This document shows, in pieces, positions 33,652-42,830 of a stretch of DNA of 59,546 nucleotides. The number at the start of each line of letters is the position of its first letter. Position 1 is the first letter of the stretch. The position numbers and the translations under genes are program-made. The notes under the pieces were generated by a model that did no database searches, was not told the DNA's origin, and saw only the letters and a program-made list of their open reading frames with translations. This DNA comes from Pseudomonadota bacterium (GTDB lineage Bacteria > Desulfobacterota > Binatia > Binatales > Binataceae): contig JAJPJA010000023.1 of the NCBI GenBank assembly GCA_021324455.1, forward strand, positions 1 to 59,546, given 5' to 3'.

Positions 33652-35061
33652 CTATTTCGGTTCCAACCCTCTGGACTCGCCTTTCTTAACTCCGAATTTT
33701 TCCAGGCGGTACTGAAGCGTGCGGTAACTCATGCCGAGCATCTTGGCGGCCTTGGCGATAACCCCGTCGGCCTTTTCCATCGCCTGCATGATCAGGTCGC
33801 GCTCCAGATTGTCGAAATTGATTCCTTCGGGTGGAATTTCGAAACGGTCGGGGCGGCCGCGCTCCGCGTTGCGCGTGAGCGCTTTCTTCGACAGCACTTC
33901 GGCGGGCAAATCGCGCGGCATGATCCGGTCTCCGTCGCACAGCAGCACGGCGCGTTCAACGGCCGACTCAAGCTGCCGGATGTTGCCCGGCCACGAGTAG
34001 TCGAGCAGCACCTCCATCGCCTCGCGGCTGACCTCCCTGACCCGTCCGCCGGCGACGTGGCTGTACTTGGCCAGGAAATGGTTGGCCAGCACCGGAATAT
34101 CCGATCGGCGCGAGCGCAGCGGCGGCAGCGTGATCGTCACCACGTTGACGCGGTAGTAAAGGTCTTCGCGAAAACGCTGCTCCGCCACTTCCTCGGCCAG
34201 ATTGCGGTTGGTCGCGGCCACCATCCGCACGTCGACGTGGAAGGATTCGTTGCCGCCCACGCGCCGCACTTCTTTTTCCTGCAGCACGCGCAGCAGCTTG
34301 GCCTGCAGACCGACGCCCAAATCCGAAATCTCATCCAGGAACAGGGTTGACTTGTCCGCCGCCTCGATCAGTCCGATCTTGCGTTCGGTGGCGCCGGTGA
34401 ACGCACCCCGCTCATGCCCGAACAGTTCGTTCTCGATCAGATTTTCCGGGATGGCCGAGCAGTTAATCGCGACAAAAGGGCGGCTCGCGCGCGGCGACAG
34501 CTTATGAATGGACCGCGCGATAATTTCCTTGCCGGTGCCGCTTTCGCCCTGGATTAGAACCGTTGAATTGGAGGGCGCGACCTTGCGTACGATTTTAATC
34601 ACTTCCTCGATTGCCGGGTCCTGGCCCACGATACCTTCGATCTGCAGCTTGCCTTCAAGGCGGCTGCGCAGCAGCAGGTTTTCTTCCTGCAGGTTGGCCA
34701 GCTCGGCGGCCTTGAGCGCCGTCATCACCAGGGTTTCGCGATCGGTGGGCTTGGTCAGGTAATAGAAGGCGCCGGCCTTCATCGCTTTGACCGCGCTGTC
34801 GATGGTGCCGTGCGCCGTGACCATCACGACCTGCGTGGCCGGATACTTGGGGCGGATATCCGCCAGCAGCTCCTCGCCCGACATCCCCGGCATCACGAGG
34901 TCGGTCAGCACGACATCGAAGGAGCCCAGGGCGAGCAGCTCCAGCGCGCGTTTGCCGCCGGGCGCCTCTTCCACGGCGAAACCCTCTTCGCGCAGGATCT
35001 CGGCGGTTATCTGCCGTTCCAGGTCGTTGTCTTCGACCACCAGTACCGAAGGTTTTTTCAT
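33652..35061 (-). CDS. Sigma-54-dependent NtrC-family response regulator
   Basis: This is a 469-residue three-domain activator. The receiver (about 1-120) has the phosphoacceptor Asp54 and Lys104. The AAA+ domain has Walker A GESGTGKE (172-179), the sigma-54 contact loop GAFTGA (219-224) and Walker B TLFLDEISDL. The C-terminal Fis-type helix-turn-helix (about 425-458, AAKMLGMSYRTLQYRL) binds DNA. When phosphorylated it would drive open-complex formation at -24/-12 promoters. The partner kinase gene lies immediately upstream (stop 2 bp from this ATG). Confidence 0.95.
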   Translation of the reverse strand: MKKPSVLVVEDNDLERQITAEILREEGFAVEEAPGGKRALELLALGSFDVVLTDLVMPGMSGEELLADIRPKYPATQVVMVTAHGTIDSAVKAMKAGAFYYLTKPTDRETLVMTALKAAELANLQEENLLLRSRLEGKLQIEGIVGQDPAIEEVIKIVRKVAPSNSTVLIQGESGTGKEIIARSIHKLSPRASRPFVAINCSAIPENLIENELFGHERGAFTGATERKIGLIEAADKSTLFLDEISDLGVGLQAKLLRVLQEKEVRRVGGNESFHVDVRMVAATNRNLAEEVAEQRFREDLYYRVNVVTITLPPLRSRRSDIPVLANHFLAKYSHVAGGRVREVSREAMEVLLDYSWPGNIRQLESAVERAVLLCDGDRIMPRDLPAEVLSKKALTRNAERGRPDRFEIPPEGINFDNLERDLIMQAMEKADGVIAKAAKMLGMSYRTLQYRLEKFGVKKGESRGLEPK

Positions 35062-35063
35062 TG

Positions 35064-36530
35064 TTATGCCTGGGTCCGGGCCCCGTTGAGGGGGAAAGAA
35101 AACGTCACCACCGCGCCGGGCGGCGGCGAATTGGGTTCGATTTTGATGTCCCCGCCATGCTTTTCCATGATGGACTTGGACAGAAACAGCCCGATACCGA
35201 TGCCCTCGCGCTTGGTGGTGAAGAACGGTTCAAACAGCCGGTCGGCGACGCCCGGCTCGATCCCGACGCCGGTGTCGGCGAAGCTGACCTGCAGACTGCC
35301 GTTGCCGCGGGCGAAAGCAATCTTCAGCACTCCGCCTTCAGGCATCGCCTGGGTCGCATTGGCGACGACGTTGAGAAAACAGGTGCGGATTTTCTCGGCG
35401 TCGACGTTGAGCACGGCGCAAACCGCTCCGTCGTCCTCGACGACCTCGATATGCTGGCTCTTAAGCCGCGATTCCGACAGCGCCAGCACGTCGTTGACGA
35501 TCGCGCGCAGATCGATGGGCGCGGTGCGGATTTCGATCGGCTTGCCGTAATGCAGAAAGTTCTGGATCAGGCCGGAGAGCCGATGGATCTCGCTTTTGAT
35601 CATCGCAATCTGGCGCAGAAAGTTCTGTTTCTCGCCGCTCAGCTGGCCCGCGTAGCGCGAACGAATCTGGTCCACCGCCAGACTGATGAAATGCAGCGGA
35701 TTCTTGATCTCATGCGCCAGGCCGCCCGCCAGCTGCCCCAGCGCGGTGAAACGCTCCAGCCGATTGAGTTCCTGCTCGCGCTCGCGGGCGTGGCGCAGCT
35801 GATCGACCATCTCATTGAAACTGCGGGTGAGCAGCCCGATTTCGTCGCGCCGGCGCACCTCGGGCACCGGTTCCAGCCCGCGCGCCGCGATATTCTGCGC
35901 CGCCGCCGCGACGATATTGATCGGCCGCGTGTAGCGATCCGCCAGCGCGTAGGACAGAACAATACCGACCGCGAAAATCACCAGCGCCAGCGTGACCAGC
36001 CGCGTCCGCGACTGGCGCAGCAGCTGGGTATAATCGCCGAAATTGGCGATCACCTGCACGTAGCCCATCAGATGGTCTTCGACCACGACCGGAATCAGAT
36101 AGACGGTGGTCTCGCGCGTGCTCGGAACCAGGTCATAGGAGGCGGGGCGGCGCGCGTCGGCGCCCAGATGTTCGTTGACCACGACCTGGCGGGTGCGCGG
36201 GTTGAGTTCGGCTCCGATCAGGTGCGGATTGGAACTGTTGATGATCAGGTTCTGGCTGGACGCGATCGATACCTCCATTCCATTGTTATGGAGGCTGCGC
36301 ACATAATTCTGCAGGCTGTCGCGATCGGTGGCGCCCACCGCGGTCAGTTCCTGCACGCTGATCTGAATCGCACCGGCCAGATCCTTGACATTTTTCTGCT
36401 CGGCGTGGGCGATTGCCTGCTGCGTGCTGAGGCTGATCACGACCACCGCGCCCAGCGTGGCGGCGAGCAGCACGACGATTATCACCAGCAGCTTGGCTTT
36501 GAGATTTAACGCTGGAAACCTGAGAGTCAC
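35064..36530 (-). CDS. Sensor histidine kinase, partner of the NtrC regulator
   Basis: This 488-residue membrane kinase has a first membrane helix (about 12-32), an extracytoplasmic sensor region (about 35-170), a second helix (about 178-197) and a HAMP linker (about 198-250). The HisKA box has His273 in LAHEIKNPLH. The ATPase domain has N (NVVANATQAM), G1 (DTGVGIEPG), F (FEPFFTTK) and G2 (GIGIGLFLS). The sensor segment resembles a single-Cache/PAS-like domain. The start is a GTG. It is translated just before the regulator and would respond to an envelope signal; the stimulus is unknown. Confidence 0.94.
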   Translation of the reverse strand: MTLRFPALNLKAKLLVIIVVLLAATLGAVVVISLSTQQAIAHAEQKNVKDLAGAIQISVQELTAVGATDRDSLQNYVRSLHNNGMEVSIASSQNLIINSSNPHLIGAELNPRTRQVVVNEHLGADARRPASYDLVPSTRETTVYLIPVVVEDHLMGYVQVIANFGDYTQLLRQSRTRLVTLALVIFAVGIVLSYALADRYTRPINIVAAAAQNIAARGLEPVPEVRRRDEIGLLTRSFNEMVDQLRHAREREQELNRLERFTALGQLAGGLAHEIKNPLHFISLAVDQIRSRYAGQLSGEKQNFLRQIAMIKSEIHRLSGLIQNFLHYGKPIEIRTAPIDLRAIVNDVLALSESRLKSQHIEVVEDDGAVCAVLNVDAEKIRTCFLNVVANATQAMPEGGVLKIAFARGNGSLQVSFADTGVGIEPGVADRLFEPFFTTKREGIGIGLFLSKSIMEKHGGDIKIEPNSPPPGAVVTFSFPLNGARTQA

Positions 36531-36628
36531 GGCCGGGTCCCCGTCGCGAAAGGCCGTATCGGGCCGCCGGCAACGCCGGTTGGGCCGGACGCGGCGCGGA
36601 TGTTTCGTTGGCCGATCACCTGGGCCGG

Positions 36629-37246
36629 CTAATCAACCTCCGCCTGTGGGCGTTCCGGCCTGGACAACACCAGCACGCGCGTCAGCCAGATGGCGACCGA
36701 CAATCCGGCCACGATCAGCAGAGCGCGCTGGATACCTCCGAGCAGATGCAGAATTCGTTCGATTTCGCCGCCGAACAGATAGCCCACGGAAACCACCAGC
36801 GGGACCGAAATGATCGCGCCTAACAGATCGTACATCAGGAAGCGCGAGGTTGGCACCCCCAGCGAGCCGGCGCTGAGGTAGACCAGGGCGCGCAGCCCGG
36901 CCAGAAAGCGGCCGTAAAAGATCGCGCGATGGCCGTGCCGATCCATGAACGATCGCATCCGGGCGATACTGCGGCGCGAATTGGGATGCATCAGGCCGAA
37001 ATAGCGCAGCAGACCGGTGCCGAAACGCCGGCCCAAAAAAAACAGCGAGCAGTCCCCCGTTATCACCCCGACGAAGGAAATCGCCAGCGCGATCGGATAC
37101 TGCACCAGTCCGCGATGGGCCAGAAAGCCGCCGGTCAGCAGCACTGCGTCTTCGGGCACCGGCAGGCCCAGTCCGCACAGAACCAGCACGATCAGGAGCC
37201 CAACGTAGGTGAAGTGCTCCAGGTATGTGGAGACGATTTCGACCAA
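36629..37246 (-). CDS. DedA family membrane protein
   Basis: This 205-residue SNARE-associated/DedA protein would be an undecaprenyl-phosphate or phospholipid translocase-like membrane protein. Marks are the GLPVPEDAVLLTGG re-entrant segment, GDCSLFFLGRRFG and the second re-entrant element FYGRFLAGLRALVYLSAG with conserved Arg and Gly. Several hydrophobic helices follow. The start is a TTG, so its exact position is uncertain. It begins 2 bp after the CYCxC protein's stop, so the two are translated from one message. Confidence 0.9.
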   Translation of the reverse strand: MVEIVSTYLEHFTYVGLLIVLVLCGLGLPVPEDAVLLTGGFLAHRGLVQYPIALAISFVGVITGDCSLFFLGRRFGTGLLRYFGLMHPNSRRSIARMRSFMDRHGHRAIFYGRFLAGLRALVYLSAGSLGVPTSRFLMYDLLGAIISVPLVVSVGYLFGGEIERILHLLGGIQRALLIVAGLSVAIWLTRVLVLSRPERPQAEVD

Positions 37247-37248
37247 AC

Positions 37249-37650
37249 CTAACTCTCGTGCCGATAGTAGCGTGCGCGCAGGGCGTCGCGGATCTGTTCC
37301 ACCGGCGTGCCGGACTTGTACATCCGCTCGGCATCGATCGCCTCGCCTACGCAGATCGCGCAGTGTCCGCCATGTGTGTCGCGGAAGCAGTCGAGCAGGT
37401 TGTTATGGCCATGGAGCCGATCGCAGCCGCAGTAGCAATGCAACTGGGCGAGCAGTTCGGGATGATCGCGGGCGGCGCGATAGGCCTCATGCGCGGGGCC
37501 GGTGTAAAGGGCCGGGTCGAGGGTCGCCGCGCCGGCGTAACCGGCGGCTCCGGCGCCAACGTGCAGCACCCCGCTGGCAAGGTACATCGCGGCTATCACC
37601 ACGAGCACGCCGCAAGCTATCAGAAGGCCGCTTCTTCGGCTCAGGTTCAT
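37249..37650 (-). CDS. CYCxC-type membrane-anchored iron-sulphur-like protein
   Basis: This 133-residue protein has an N-terminal membrane anchor or signal (about residues 8-28). It carries the HCYCGCDRLHGHNNLLDCF motif of the PCYCGC family, with another Cys pair in HGGHCAIC. The Cys and His residues could bind an Fe-S cluster or metal outside the membrane. The start at 37650 is preferred over a long upstream extension because the hydrophobic segment begins there. It is coupled to dedA; the connection between them is not known. Confidence 0.82.
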   Translation of the reverse strand: MNLSRRSGLLIACGVLVVIAAMYLASGVLHVGAGAAGYAGAATLDPALYTGPAHEAYRAARDHPELLAQLHCYCGCDRLHGHNNLLDCFRDTHGGHCAICVGEAIDAERMYKSGTPVEQIRDALRARYYRHES

Positions 37651-37669
37651 AACTTTCCAGTATACCAAT

Positions 37670-38404
37670 TTACAGGATTTGCACGACCTGCGGGGTGGTT
37701 TTCTGAAAGCTGTACAGTGCGGCCGGGCGATGGGGTCCGTAGCGCTTGTGCGGCAGTTTTTTGAGCAGGCCCATGGCCTGAATGCGGCGCCGGAAATTGC
37801 GCCGATCAAGCGTGCGCCCCAATATCGCCGCGTACAAGTCCTCCAATTCCTTGAAAGTAAACGACCGGGGCAAAACAAAAGCGGCGATGTTGGTGTAGGA
37901 GAGCTTGGCCTTCAGCCGCGCCAGCGCATAATCCGCCATCAGCGCGTGATCGTAAGCCAGCGGCGGCAGCTCTCCCGGAACCTCGAACCATCCCCCGGCC
38001 GCATACTTGGCCGACGGCGCGCGCACCTTTGCCGGATCCGGGATCAGCGCCATATAGGCGACCGAAACCACGTGGGAGCGCGGATCGCGCGAAGGATCGC
38101 CGAAGGTAAACAGCTGCTCCACAAAGGCGCATTCCAGTCCGGTGGAGGTGCGCAGTTCGCGCCGCGCGGCGTCGTCCAGCAGCTCGCCCACCCGCACCAG
38201 TCCCCCGGGAAACGACCATTTCCCGCGCAGCGGACCCGACTTTAGCTGCACCAGAAAGGCTTTAAGCCGGCCCCGTTCGAGTGCGAAGAGCACGGTATCG
38301 ACCGCCACCCTCGGCCGCTCGAAGCGATGGGCTGGGCGCCGACGCGGGTGTTGCGGACTTCGATGGTGGTCGTGCCCTGGCGCGGTTTGATCCTCGGAAA
38401 GCAT
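37670..38404 (-). CDS. nrtR: NrtR-like NUDIX-domain transcriptional regulator
   Basis: This 244-residue protein has a NUDIX domain (about 30-160) and a C-terminal winged helix (about 180-240: FTFKELEDLYAAILG, DRRNFRRRIQ). The Nudix box starts normally (GLVRVGE) but reads RELRTSTGL where hydrolases have REUxEExGU, so both catalytic glutamates are missing. That is the NrtR pattern: ADP-ribose binding without hydrolysis, coupled to repression of NAD synthesis genes. Its neighbour upstream is nadA, which supports the call. The name is given from family features and context. Confidence 0.83.
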   Translation of the reverse strand: MLSEDQTAPGHDHHRSPQHPRRRPAHRFERPRVAVDTVLFALERGRLKAFLVQLKSGPLRGKWSFPGGLVRVGELLDDAARRELRTSTGLECAFVEQLFTFGDPSRDPRSHVVSVAYMALIPDPAKVRAPSAKYAAGGWFEVPGELPPLAYDHALMADYALARLKAKLSYTNIAAFVLPRSFTFKELEDLYAAILGRTLDRRNFRRRIQAMGLLKKLPHKRYGPHRPAALYSFQKTTPQVVQIL

Positions 38405-38596
38405 CAGGCAAGGCCAAAGTCTTCTTCCGCTGGAGTCCTCTGCCCCGCGCGGATTTCACCCCGACCTTCCGCCTGGTCAGGAGAGAGGATTGAAACGGGA
38501 TGTGCTCTCATGTGGCTCAGCATCGAGCGCTGCGGATGAAATCAATAGGGCGGGCGAAGAGCCGCAGGCATCCTCTCCCCGGCTCGCCGGTGAATG

Positions 38597-39610
38597 TCAG
38601 GCGCTGAGCTCAAGCATCCGCTCCAGCGCCTGGCGGGCTCCTTCGCGGACGTCTTCGCTGAGCTCGATTTCGTAGCGGAGGTGGCGCAGCGAATCGAGCG
38701 TGCCCTCCAGCGTGATCATCTTCATATAGCGGCACAGCTTGCACGCCTTGTAGAAATGCTTGCCCGGAATCTCCAGCAGCAGGCGATCCGACAGCCCGCA
38801 TTCGGTGACGATCAGGAATTCGGTGGCGCCGCTCTCCTGCGCGTAGCGCACCATCGCGCTGGTGGAGAGCACCGCGTCGGCGATGCCGAGCACGTCGGAG
38901 CGGCATTCCGGATGCGCCAGCACCTTGACGCCGGGTAATCCCCGTTTGACCTTCTCCACCTCGGCGGCCGTGATCTGATGATGCACGTAGCAGTTGCCGT
39001 CCCACGATATGATCTGTTTGCCGGTCTGGGTCTGGACGTAATTGGCCAGATTCTGGTCGGGGACGAAAAGGATATGGCCCGAGTCGATCGCGTTGACCAC
39101 TTTGGCCGCGTTGGCCGAGGTGCAGCAGGCGTCGGACAGGGCCTTTACGTCGGCCGTGCAGTTGACGTACGAGATTACCTTGAGGTCCGGGTAGATTTGC
39201 TTGAGCTCGGCCTTGCGCTGTGCCAGCGCCTCGGCGGTGACGCTGTCGGCCAGGGAGCATCCGGCTTTCAAATCCGGCAGCAGCACCTTGCGATCGGGAT
39301 TGAACACCTTGGCCGTCTCGGCCATGAAATGCACGCCGCAAAACACGATGATCTCGGCGTCGCGCACTTCCTTGGCCTTGCGCGCCAGCTCCAGCGAGTC
39401 GCCGATAAAGTCCGCGACCTCGAAAATTTCCGGCCGCTGATAGTTGTGGGCCAGGACCACGGCGCGGCGCTGCGCTTTGAGCCGCTCAATCTCGGCGATG
39501 ATCGAAGCGTAGCGGTCGCAGGCGGCGCGGTCGTAATCGTATTGTCCGAGCACACTCAGTTTATGGTAAAGCTCGGCGCCGGTTATCGCCGCGTGTGTTT
39601 CAGGTGCCAT
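38597..39610 (-). CDS. nadA: Quinolinate synthase NadA
   Basis: This 337-residue [4Fe-4S] enzyme condenses iminoaspartate with dihydroxyacetone phosphate to quinolinate, the first committed step of de novo NAD synthesis. Visible features are AHNYQRPE near residue 55, the GVHFMAETAK segment, and three conserved Cys regions (LKAGCSLADS, HPECRSDV and KLCRYMK). The start at 39610 gives the normal family length; the longer frame upstream is unsupported. The regulator NrtR lies just downstream. nadB and nadC are not in this window. Confidence 0.94.
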   Translation of the reverse strand: MAPETHAAITGAELYHKLSVLGQYDYDRAACDRYASIIAEIERLKAQRRAVVLAHNYQRPEIFEVADFIGDSLELARKAKEVRDAEIIVFCGVHFMAETAKVFNPDRKVLLPDLKAGCSLADSVTAEALAQRKAELKQIYPDLKVISYVNCTADVKALSDACCTSANAAKVVNAIDSGHILFVPDQNLANYVQTQTGKQIISWDGNCYVHHQITAAEVEKVKRGLPGVKVLAHPECRSDVLGIADAVLSTSAMVRYAQESGATEFLIVTECGLSDRLLLEIPGKHFYKACKLCRYMKMITLEGTLDSLRHLRYEIELSEDVREGARQALERMLELSA

Positions 39611-39650
39611 CTGTCTGTTCCACCGGCCTCGCCATCGCGAGAGCCCCTTT

Positions 39651-39665
39651 GCGTCAGGTTGACAC
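39651..39665. promoter_or_regulatory. Dyad upstream of nadA, possible NrtR site
   Basis: GCGTCA (39651-39656) and TGACAC (39660-39665) form a dyad with one mismatch around GGT, about 41 bp upstream of the nadA start. The half-site TGACAC also occurs in the dyad at 18088-18109. The position fits a repressor site for NrtR, but no NrtR motif for this lineage is known to me. Confidence 0.35.
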
Positions 39666-39807
39666 ATCCTAGCAAAGCGCCGCCAGGCCGGGCAAGCCGC
39701 GCGAGCCTGTCCGCCGCGCGGCCAAAATGCTATGGCTGAAGCATCCCGCGCAAGCCACGGGCGTGGTTCATCGGGCTTGGTTCGTTTACCCAGGAGGTGA
39801 CGCATCG

Positions 39808-40314
39808 ATGATAAATCCGGACAGAATCGGCCACGTCGTATTGAAGGTCAGGGATTTGGCGCGAGCGCGCCAGTTTTACAGCGAGGTGCTGGGGCTGGAA
39901 GTGATGTTCGAGATGCCGGGGATGGCCTTCCTCGCCAGTCATCGCCGCGACCATCACGAGATCGGCCTGATGGAAGTCGGTCCCGACGCTGAAGCGCCCA
40001 AAGGACCGCAGGTCGGGCTGGCTCACGTCGCCTTCCGCCTGGGCGACGAGGCGGAACTGATCCGCGCTTATCGCGAACTCAAGGAGCGCGAGGTGCCGAT
40101 CGCGTTCACCGTCCACCACGGGATCACCAAGAGCGTCTATTTCCTCGATCCCGACGGCAACCAGTTGGAAGTGTATTGCGACGTACCGCCGGCGCAGCGG
40201 CCCACAATGGCAAAGGATTACATGGGAATGGAAGGACTCGATTTCGCCTCCGGCGATCCGAGTCTGGCCGACGTCATCAAACAGATGCGGATTGGACCGT
40301 TTCGGCAGGCCTGA
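39808..40314 (+). CDS. VOC family protein, extradiol dioxygenase-like
   Basis: This 168-residue protein has metal positions of a one-domain extradiol dioxygenase/glyoxalase: His in RIGHVVLKV, His in LAHVAFRL and Glu in NQLEVYCD, plus the YFLDPDGN turn. Single-domain relatives are usually ring-cleavage enzymes or accessory VOC proteins. The start at 39808 has a strong GGAGGTG ribosome site; 27 codons upstream are unsupported. It is followed 37 bp later by a CoA-transferase on the same strand. Confidence 0.87.
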   Translation: MINPDRIGHVVLKVRDLARARQFYSEVLGLEVMFEMPGMAFLASHRRDHHEIGLMEVGPDAEAPKGPQVGLAHVAFRLGDEAELIRAYRELKEREVPIAFTVHHGITKSVYFLDPDGNQLEVYCDVPPAQRPTMAKDYMGMEGLDFASGDPSLADVIKQMRIGPFRQA

Positions 40315-40351
40315 ATCGGCGGACAACTTACTTTCGAAGGACAGGTGAACG

Positions 40352-41593
40352 ATGGAAAAGCGGGCGCTTAACGGAGTGCGCGTGCTGGAGATGGGCCAGT
40401 ACATCGCCGGTCCGGTGACCGGCAAGATGATGGCCGATATGGGTGCGGAAGTGGTCAAGCTGGAGATGCCGCCGATTGGCGATTACACGCGCGGCTACGG
40501 CGGTGAGACCGGCCCTGCCGGATTCACGCCCGGCTTCACCTACTGGAATCGGGGCAAGCAGAGCGTCTGCATCGACATCAAAAAGCCCCAGGGCGCGGAA
40601 ATCGCCCGCGAACTGGTGCGCCATTTCGACGTCCTGCTGGAAAACTTCACTCCCGGCGTGCTGGCCAAGTACGGGTTCGACTACGAAACGCTCAGCCGCG
40701 TCAATCCGCGCCTGATCATGTGTTCGATTTCGGCTTTTGGCCAGACCGGTCCGATGGCTCATCTGCCGGGCACCGACGCGGTGGCGCAGGCGCTCAGCGG
40801 GATGACGTATCTGACCGGCAATCCCGGCGGATCTCCGGTCTATACCGGCGCGTACATCGCGGACAACAACGGCGGCGTCAATGGACTGGCCGCGATCCTG
40901 GCGGCGTTGTATTACCGGGAAAAAACCGGTGTCGGCCAGTATATCGATCTGGCGCTGTTCGAATGCCTGTTCCATATCCATGACATTCCGCTGATCAATC
41001 ATCTGTTCACCGGCGTCAATCCCGGTCCCTGCGGGGCGCATCGCGACGAGGCCACGCCATGCGGGATCTTCAAGGCCAGCGACGGCTACATGATCGTGGT
41101 CGTGCTGGCCCATCAGTGGGAAGGTTTCTGCAGGCTGATGGGCAAGCCGGAATTGATTACCGACCCGCGCTACGCCACGCAGGAGGCGCGCAACCAGCGC
41201 AAGTACGAGACCGTCGCCATCGTCGAGGAGTGGCTGCAATCCTTTCCCACCCGCGATATCCCGGTGCGGATGCTGCAGGAGAATCATCTGATCGGGGTGC
41301 CGGTGCTGGACCTGCCCGGCGTGATCAATCATCCGCAGATGAAAGCGCGCAACGCGCTGCAGACCGTTAACGTTCCCGGCTTCGGCGACGTGCCGCTGCC
41401 CAAGGCGCCATTTCATTTCTCTGAAACGCCCACCGCGATTCAGCCCGAACTGAGCATGCTGGGGCAGGACAACCAACGGGTGCTGGGCAAGTACCTGGGC
41501 TACGCGCCGCAGCGGGTTCAGGAGCTGACCAACAGCGGCGTGCTGGGCGAAGCGGCCTTGCTGCGCCAACGCCGCAACTCCCCCGCCGGTTAG
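40352..41593 (+). CDS. CaiB/BaiF family CoA-transferase
   Basis: This 413-residue family III CoA-transferase has its catalytic aspartate at about residue 171 (GAYIADNN). Other marks are LNGVRVLEMGQYIAGP, MGAEVVKLEMP and YREKTGVGQYIDLALFE. It would move CoA onto a carboxylic acid made by the neighbouring enzymes. A VOC gene lies upstream and a CYTH gene downstream, the latter overlapping its TAG by one base (TAGTG). Confidence 0.93.
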   Translation: MEKRALNGVRVLEMGQYIAGPVTGKMMADMGAEVVKLEMPPIGDYTRGYGGETGPAGFTPGFTYWNRGKQSVCIDIKKPQGAEIARELVRHFDVLLENFTPGVLAKYGFDYETLSRVNPRLIMCSISAFGQTGPMAHLPGTDAVAQALSGMTYLTGNPGGSPVYTGAYIADNNGGVNGLAAILAALYYREKTGVGQYIDLALFECLFHIHDIPLINHLFTGVNPGPCGAHRDEATPCGIFKASDGYMIVVVLAHQWEGFCRLMGKPELITDPRYATQEARNQRKYETVAIVEEWLQSFPTRDIPVRMLQENHLIGVPVLDLPGVINHPQMKARNALQTVNVPGFGDVPLPKAPFHFSETPTAIQPELSMLGQDNQRVLGKYLGYAPQRVQELTNSGVLGEAALLRQRRNSPAG

Positions 41594-42096
41594 TGGAGAA
41601 CGTCGAGATCAAGGCGCGATGTATCGACGCGGCGGCGATGGCGCGCGCGGCGGCCGCGGCCGGCGCGCGTCTGGAAGGCATACTTGAGCAGGTGGACACC
41701 TACTTTCAGGTTCCTGACGGACGCCTCAAGCTGCGCCGCGAAAACGGTCTTGACGCCGCCCTGATTTTTTACCGGCGCCCCGATGACATCGCGCCCAAGC
41801 TCAGCCGCTACGAGCTGATTCCAATCGCGCCGGGCCAGCGCGTCGGACCAATCCTGGAGCAGGCATTGGGAATCAAAACCGTGGTGCGCAAGCGGCGCCA
41901 GCTCTGGCGTTTGGATAATATCCGCATCCATCTCGACGAAGTCGAAGGGTTGGGCTCGTTCGTCGAATGCGAAGTGCAAGTCCTGCCCGGCCGCGACCTC
42001 GCCGGATGCCGCGCGCAGGCGCAAGCACTGCTCGACGCCCTCGGCATCGCGGATTCCGACCTGCTGGCGGGTTCGTACGCGGACCTGATGCCGTAA
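41593..42096 (+). CDS. CYTH domain protein (class IV adenylate cyclase/ThTPase-like)
   Basis: This 167-residue CYTH-fold protein has an N-terminal VEIKARC (ExK type rather than the full ExExK), the RLKLRRENG strand, SRYELIPI, VVRKRRQLW, NIRIHLDEVEGLGSFVECEVQV and a YADL end. CYTH enzymes act on triphosphates (cAMP formation, thiamine triphosphate or inorganic triphosphate hydrolysis). Start GTG overlaps the CoA-transferase stop by one base, so translation is coupled. The function in this context is unclear. Confidence 0.87.
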   Translation: MENVEIKARCIDAAAMARAAAAAGARLEGILEQVDTYFQVPDGRLKLRRENGLDAALIFYRRPDDIAPKLSRYELIPIAPGQRVGPILEQALGIKTVVRKRRQLWRLDNIRIHLDEVEGLGSFVECEVQVLPGRDLAGCRAQAQALLDALGIADSDLLAGSYADLMP

Positions 42097-42123
42097 GGCG
42101 CCGGCTCTAAAGTCGGGACGATC

Positions 42124-42738
42124 TTACACGCCGGGTAATTTGGGCGTTTCCTGCCACGCGCGGCGCGCACGGATAGCGTCAAGGTAGGCGCGGACTTGCG
42201 GAAATTGGGCCAGGCTGACCCCCGCCTTGTCGAGCACGTTTAAGGTTGGTCCATAATCGCAATCAGCCAGCGAGAAGTCGGCGCCCAGGATCCATTTGTG
42301 CTTCGCCAGATGCCGCTCGAGGACGCCGAGCGGCCCCGGCAGCGCCCGCTCGCCGCGCGCGATGGCCGCCTCATCGGGCGTGCCGCCGCTCAGCTTTACC
42401 GCAATCCGGTTGAACACGACCTCGGTCGTGGGCGGTGAAATGGAGCTGGTCAGGAAGAACAGCCAGCGCAGGGCGTCGGCGCGTCCGGCCGCGGTGGTGG
42501 GCCAGAGTTTGCCGGTCTTTTCGCCCAGATAGGCCAGGATCGCGTGGGATTCCCACAGCGTAAGATCGCCGTCCACCAGCACTGGAACGCGGCCGTATGG
42601 ATTGAGCGCCAGAAACTCCGGTGTGCGCTGTTCTCCCCTGGCCAGATCGATCGGCACATCCTCGCATTGCAGCCCGAGTTCGTTAAGCGCGAACCGGATC
42701 TTCTGCGGATTGGGCGACGGGAAGTAATAAAGCTTCAT
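42124..42738 (-). CDS. Glutathione S-transferase family protein
   Basis: This 204-residue two-domain GST has a thioredoxin-like N-domain (SPNPQKIRFALNELGL, NPYGRVPVL, ESHAILAYL, where the cis-Pro and ESHAI binding loop are intact) and a helical C-domain (DFSLADCDYGPTL capping box). It would add or remove glutathione from an electrophile, or act as an isomerase or reductase. A good GGAGG site precedes the ATG. It lies next to a CoA-transferase on the same strand and may deal with reactive intermediates. Confidence 0.9.
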   Translation of the reverse strand: MKLYYFPSPNPQKIRFALNELGLQCEDVPIDLARGEQRTPEFLALNPYGRVPVLVDGDLTLWESHAILAYLGEKTGKLWPTTAAGRADALRWLFFLTSSISPPTTEVVFNRIAVKLSGGTPDEAAIARGERALPGPLGVLERHLAKHKWILGADFSLADCDYGPTLNVLDKAGVSLAQFPQVRAYLDAIRARRAWQETPKLPGV

Positions 42739-42830
42739 GATTTTTTTGCCTCCAATTCACGGAGTTGCCGCTTCAGGATCGGCCGGCGCCGCGATATGAA
42801 ACGTTTTGCAAGCCGCATGGTCCGGAAAAA

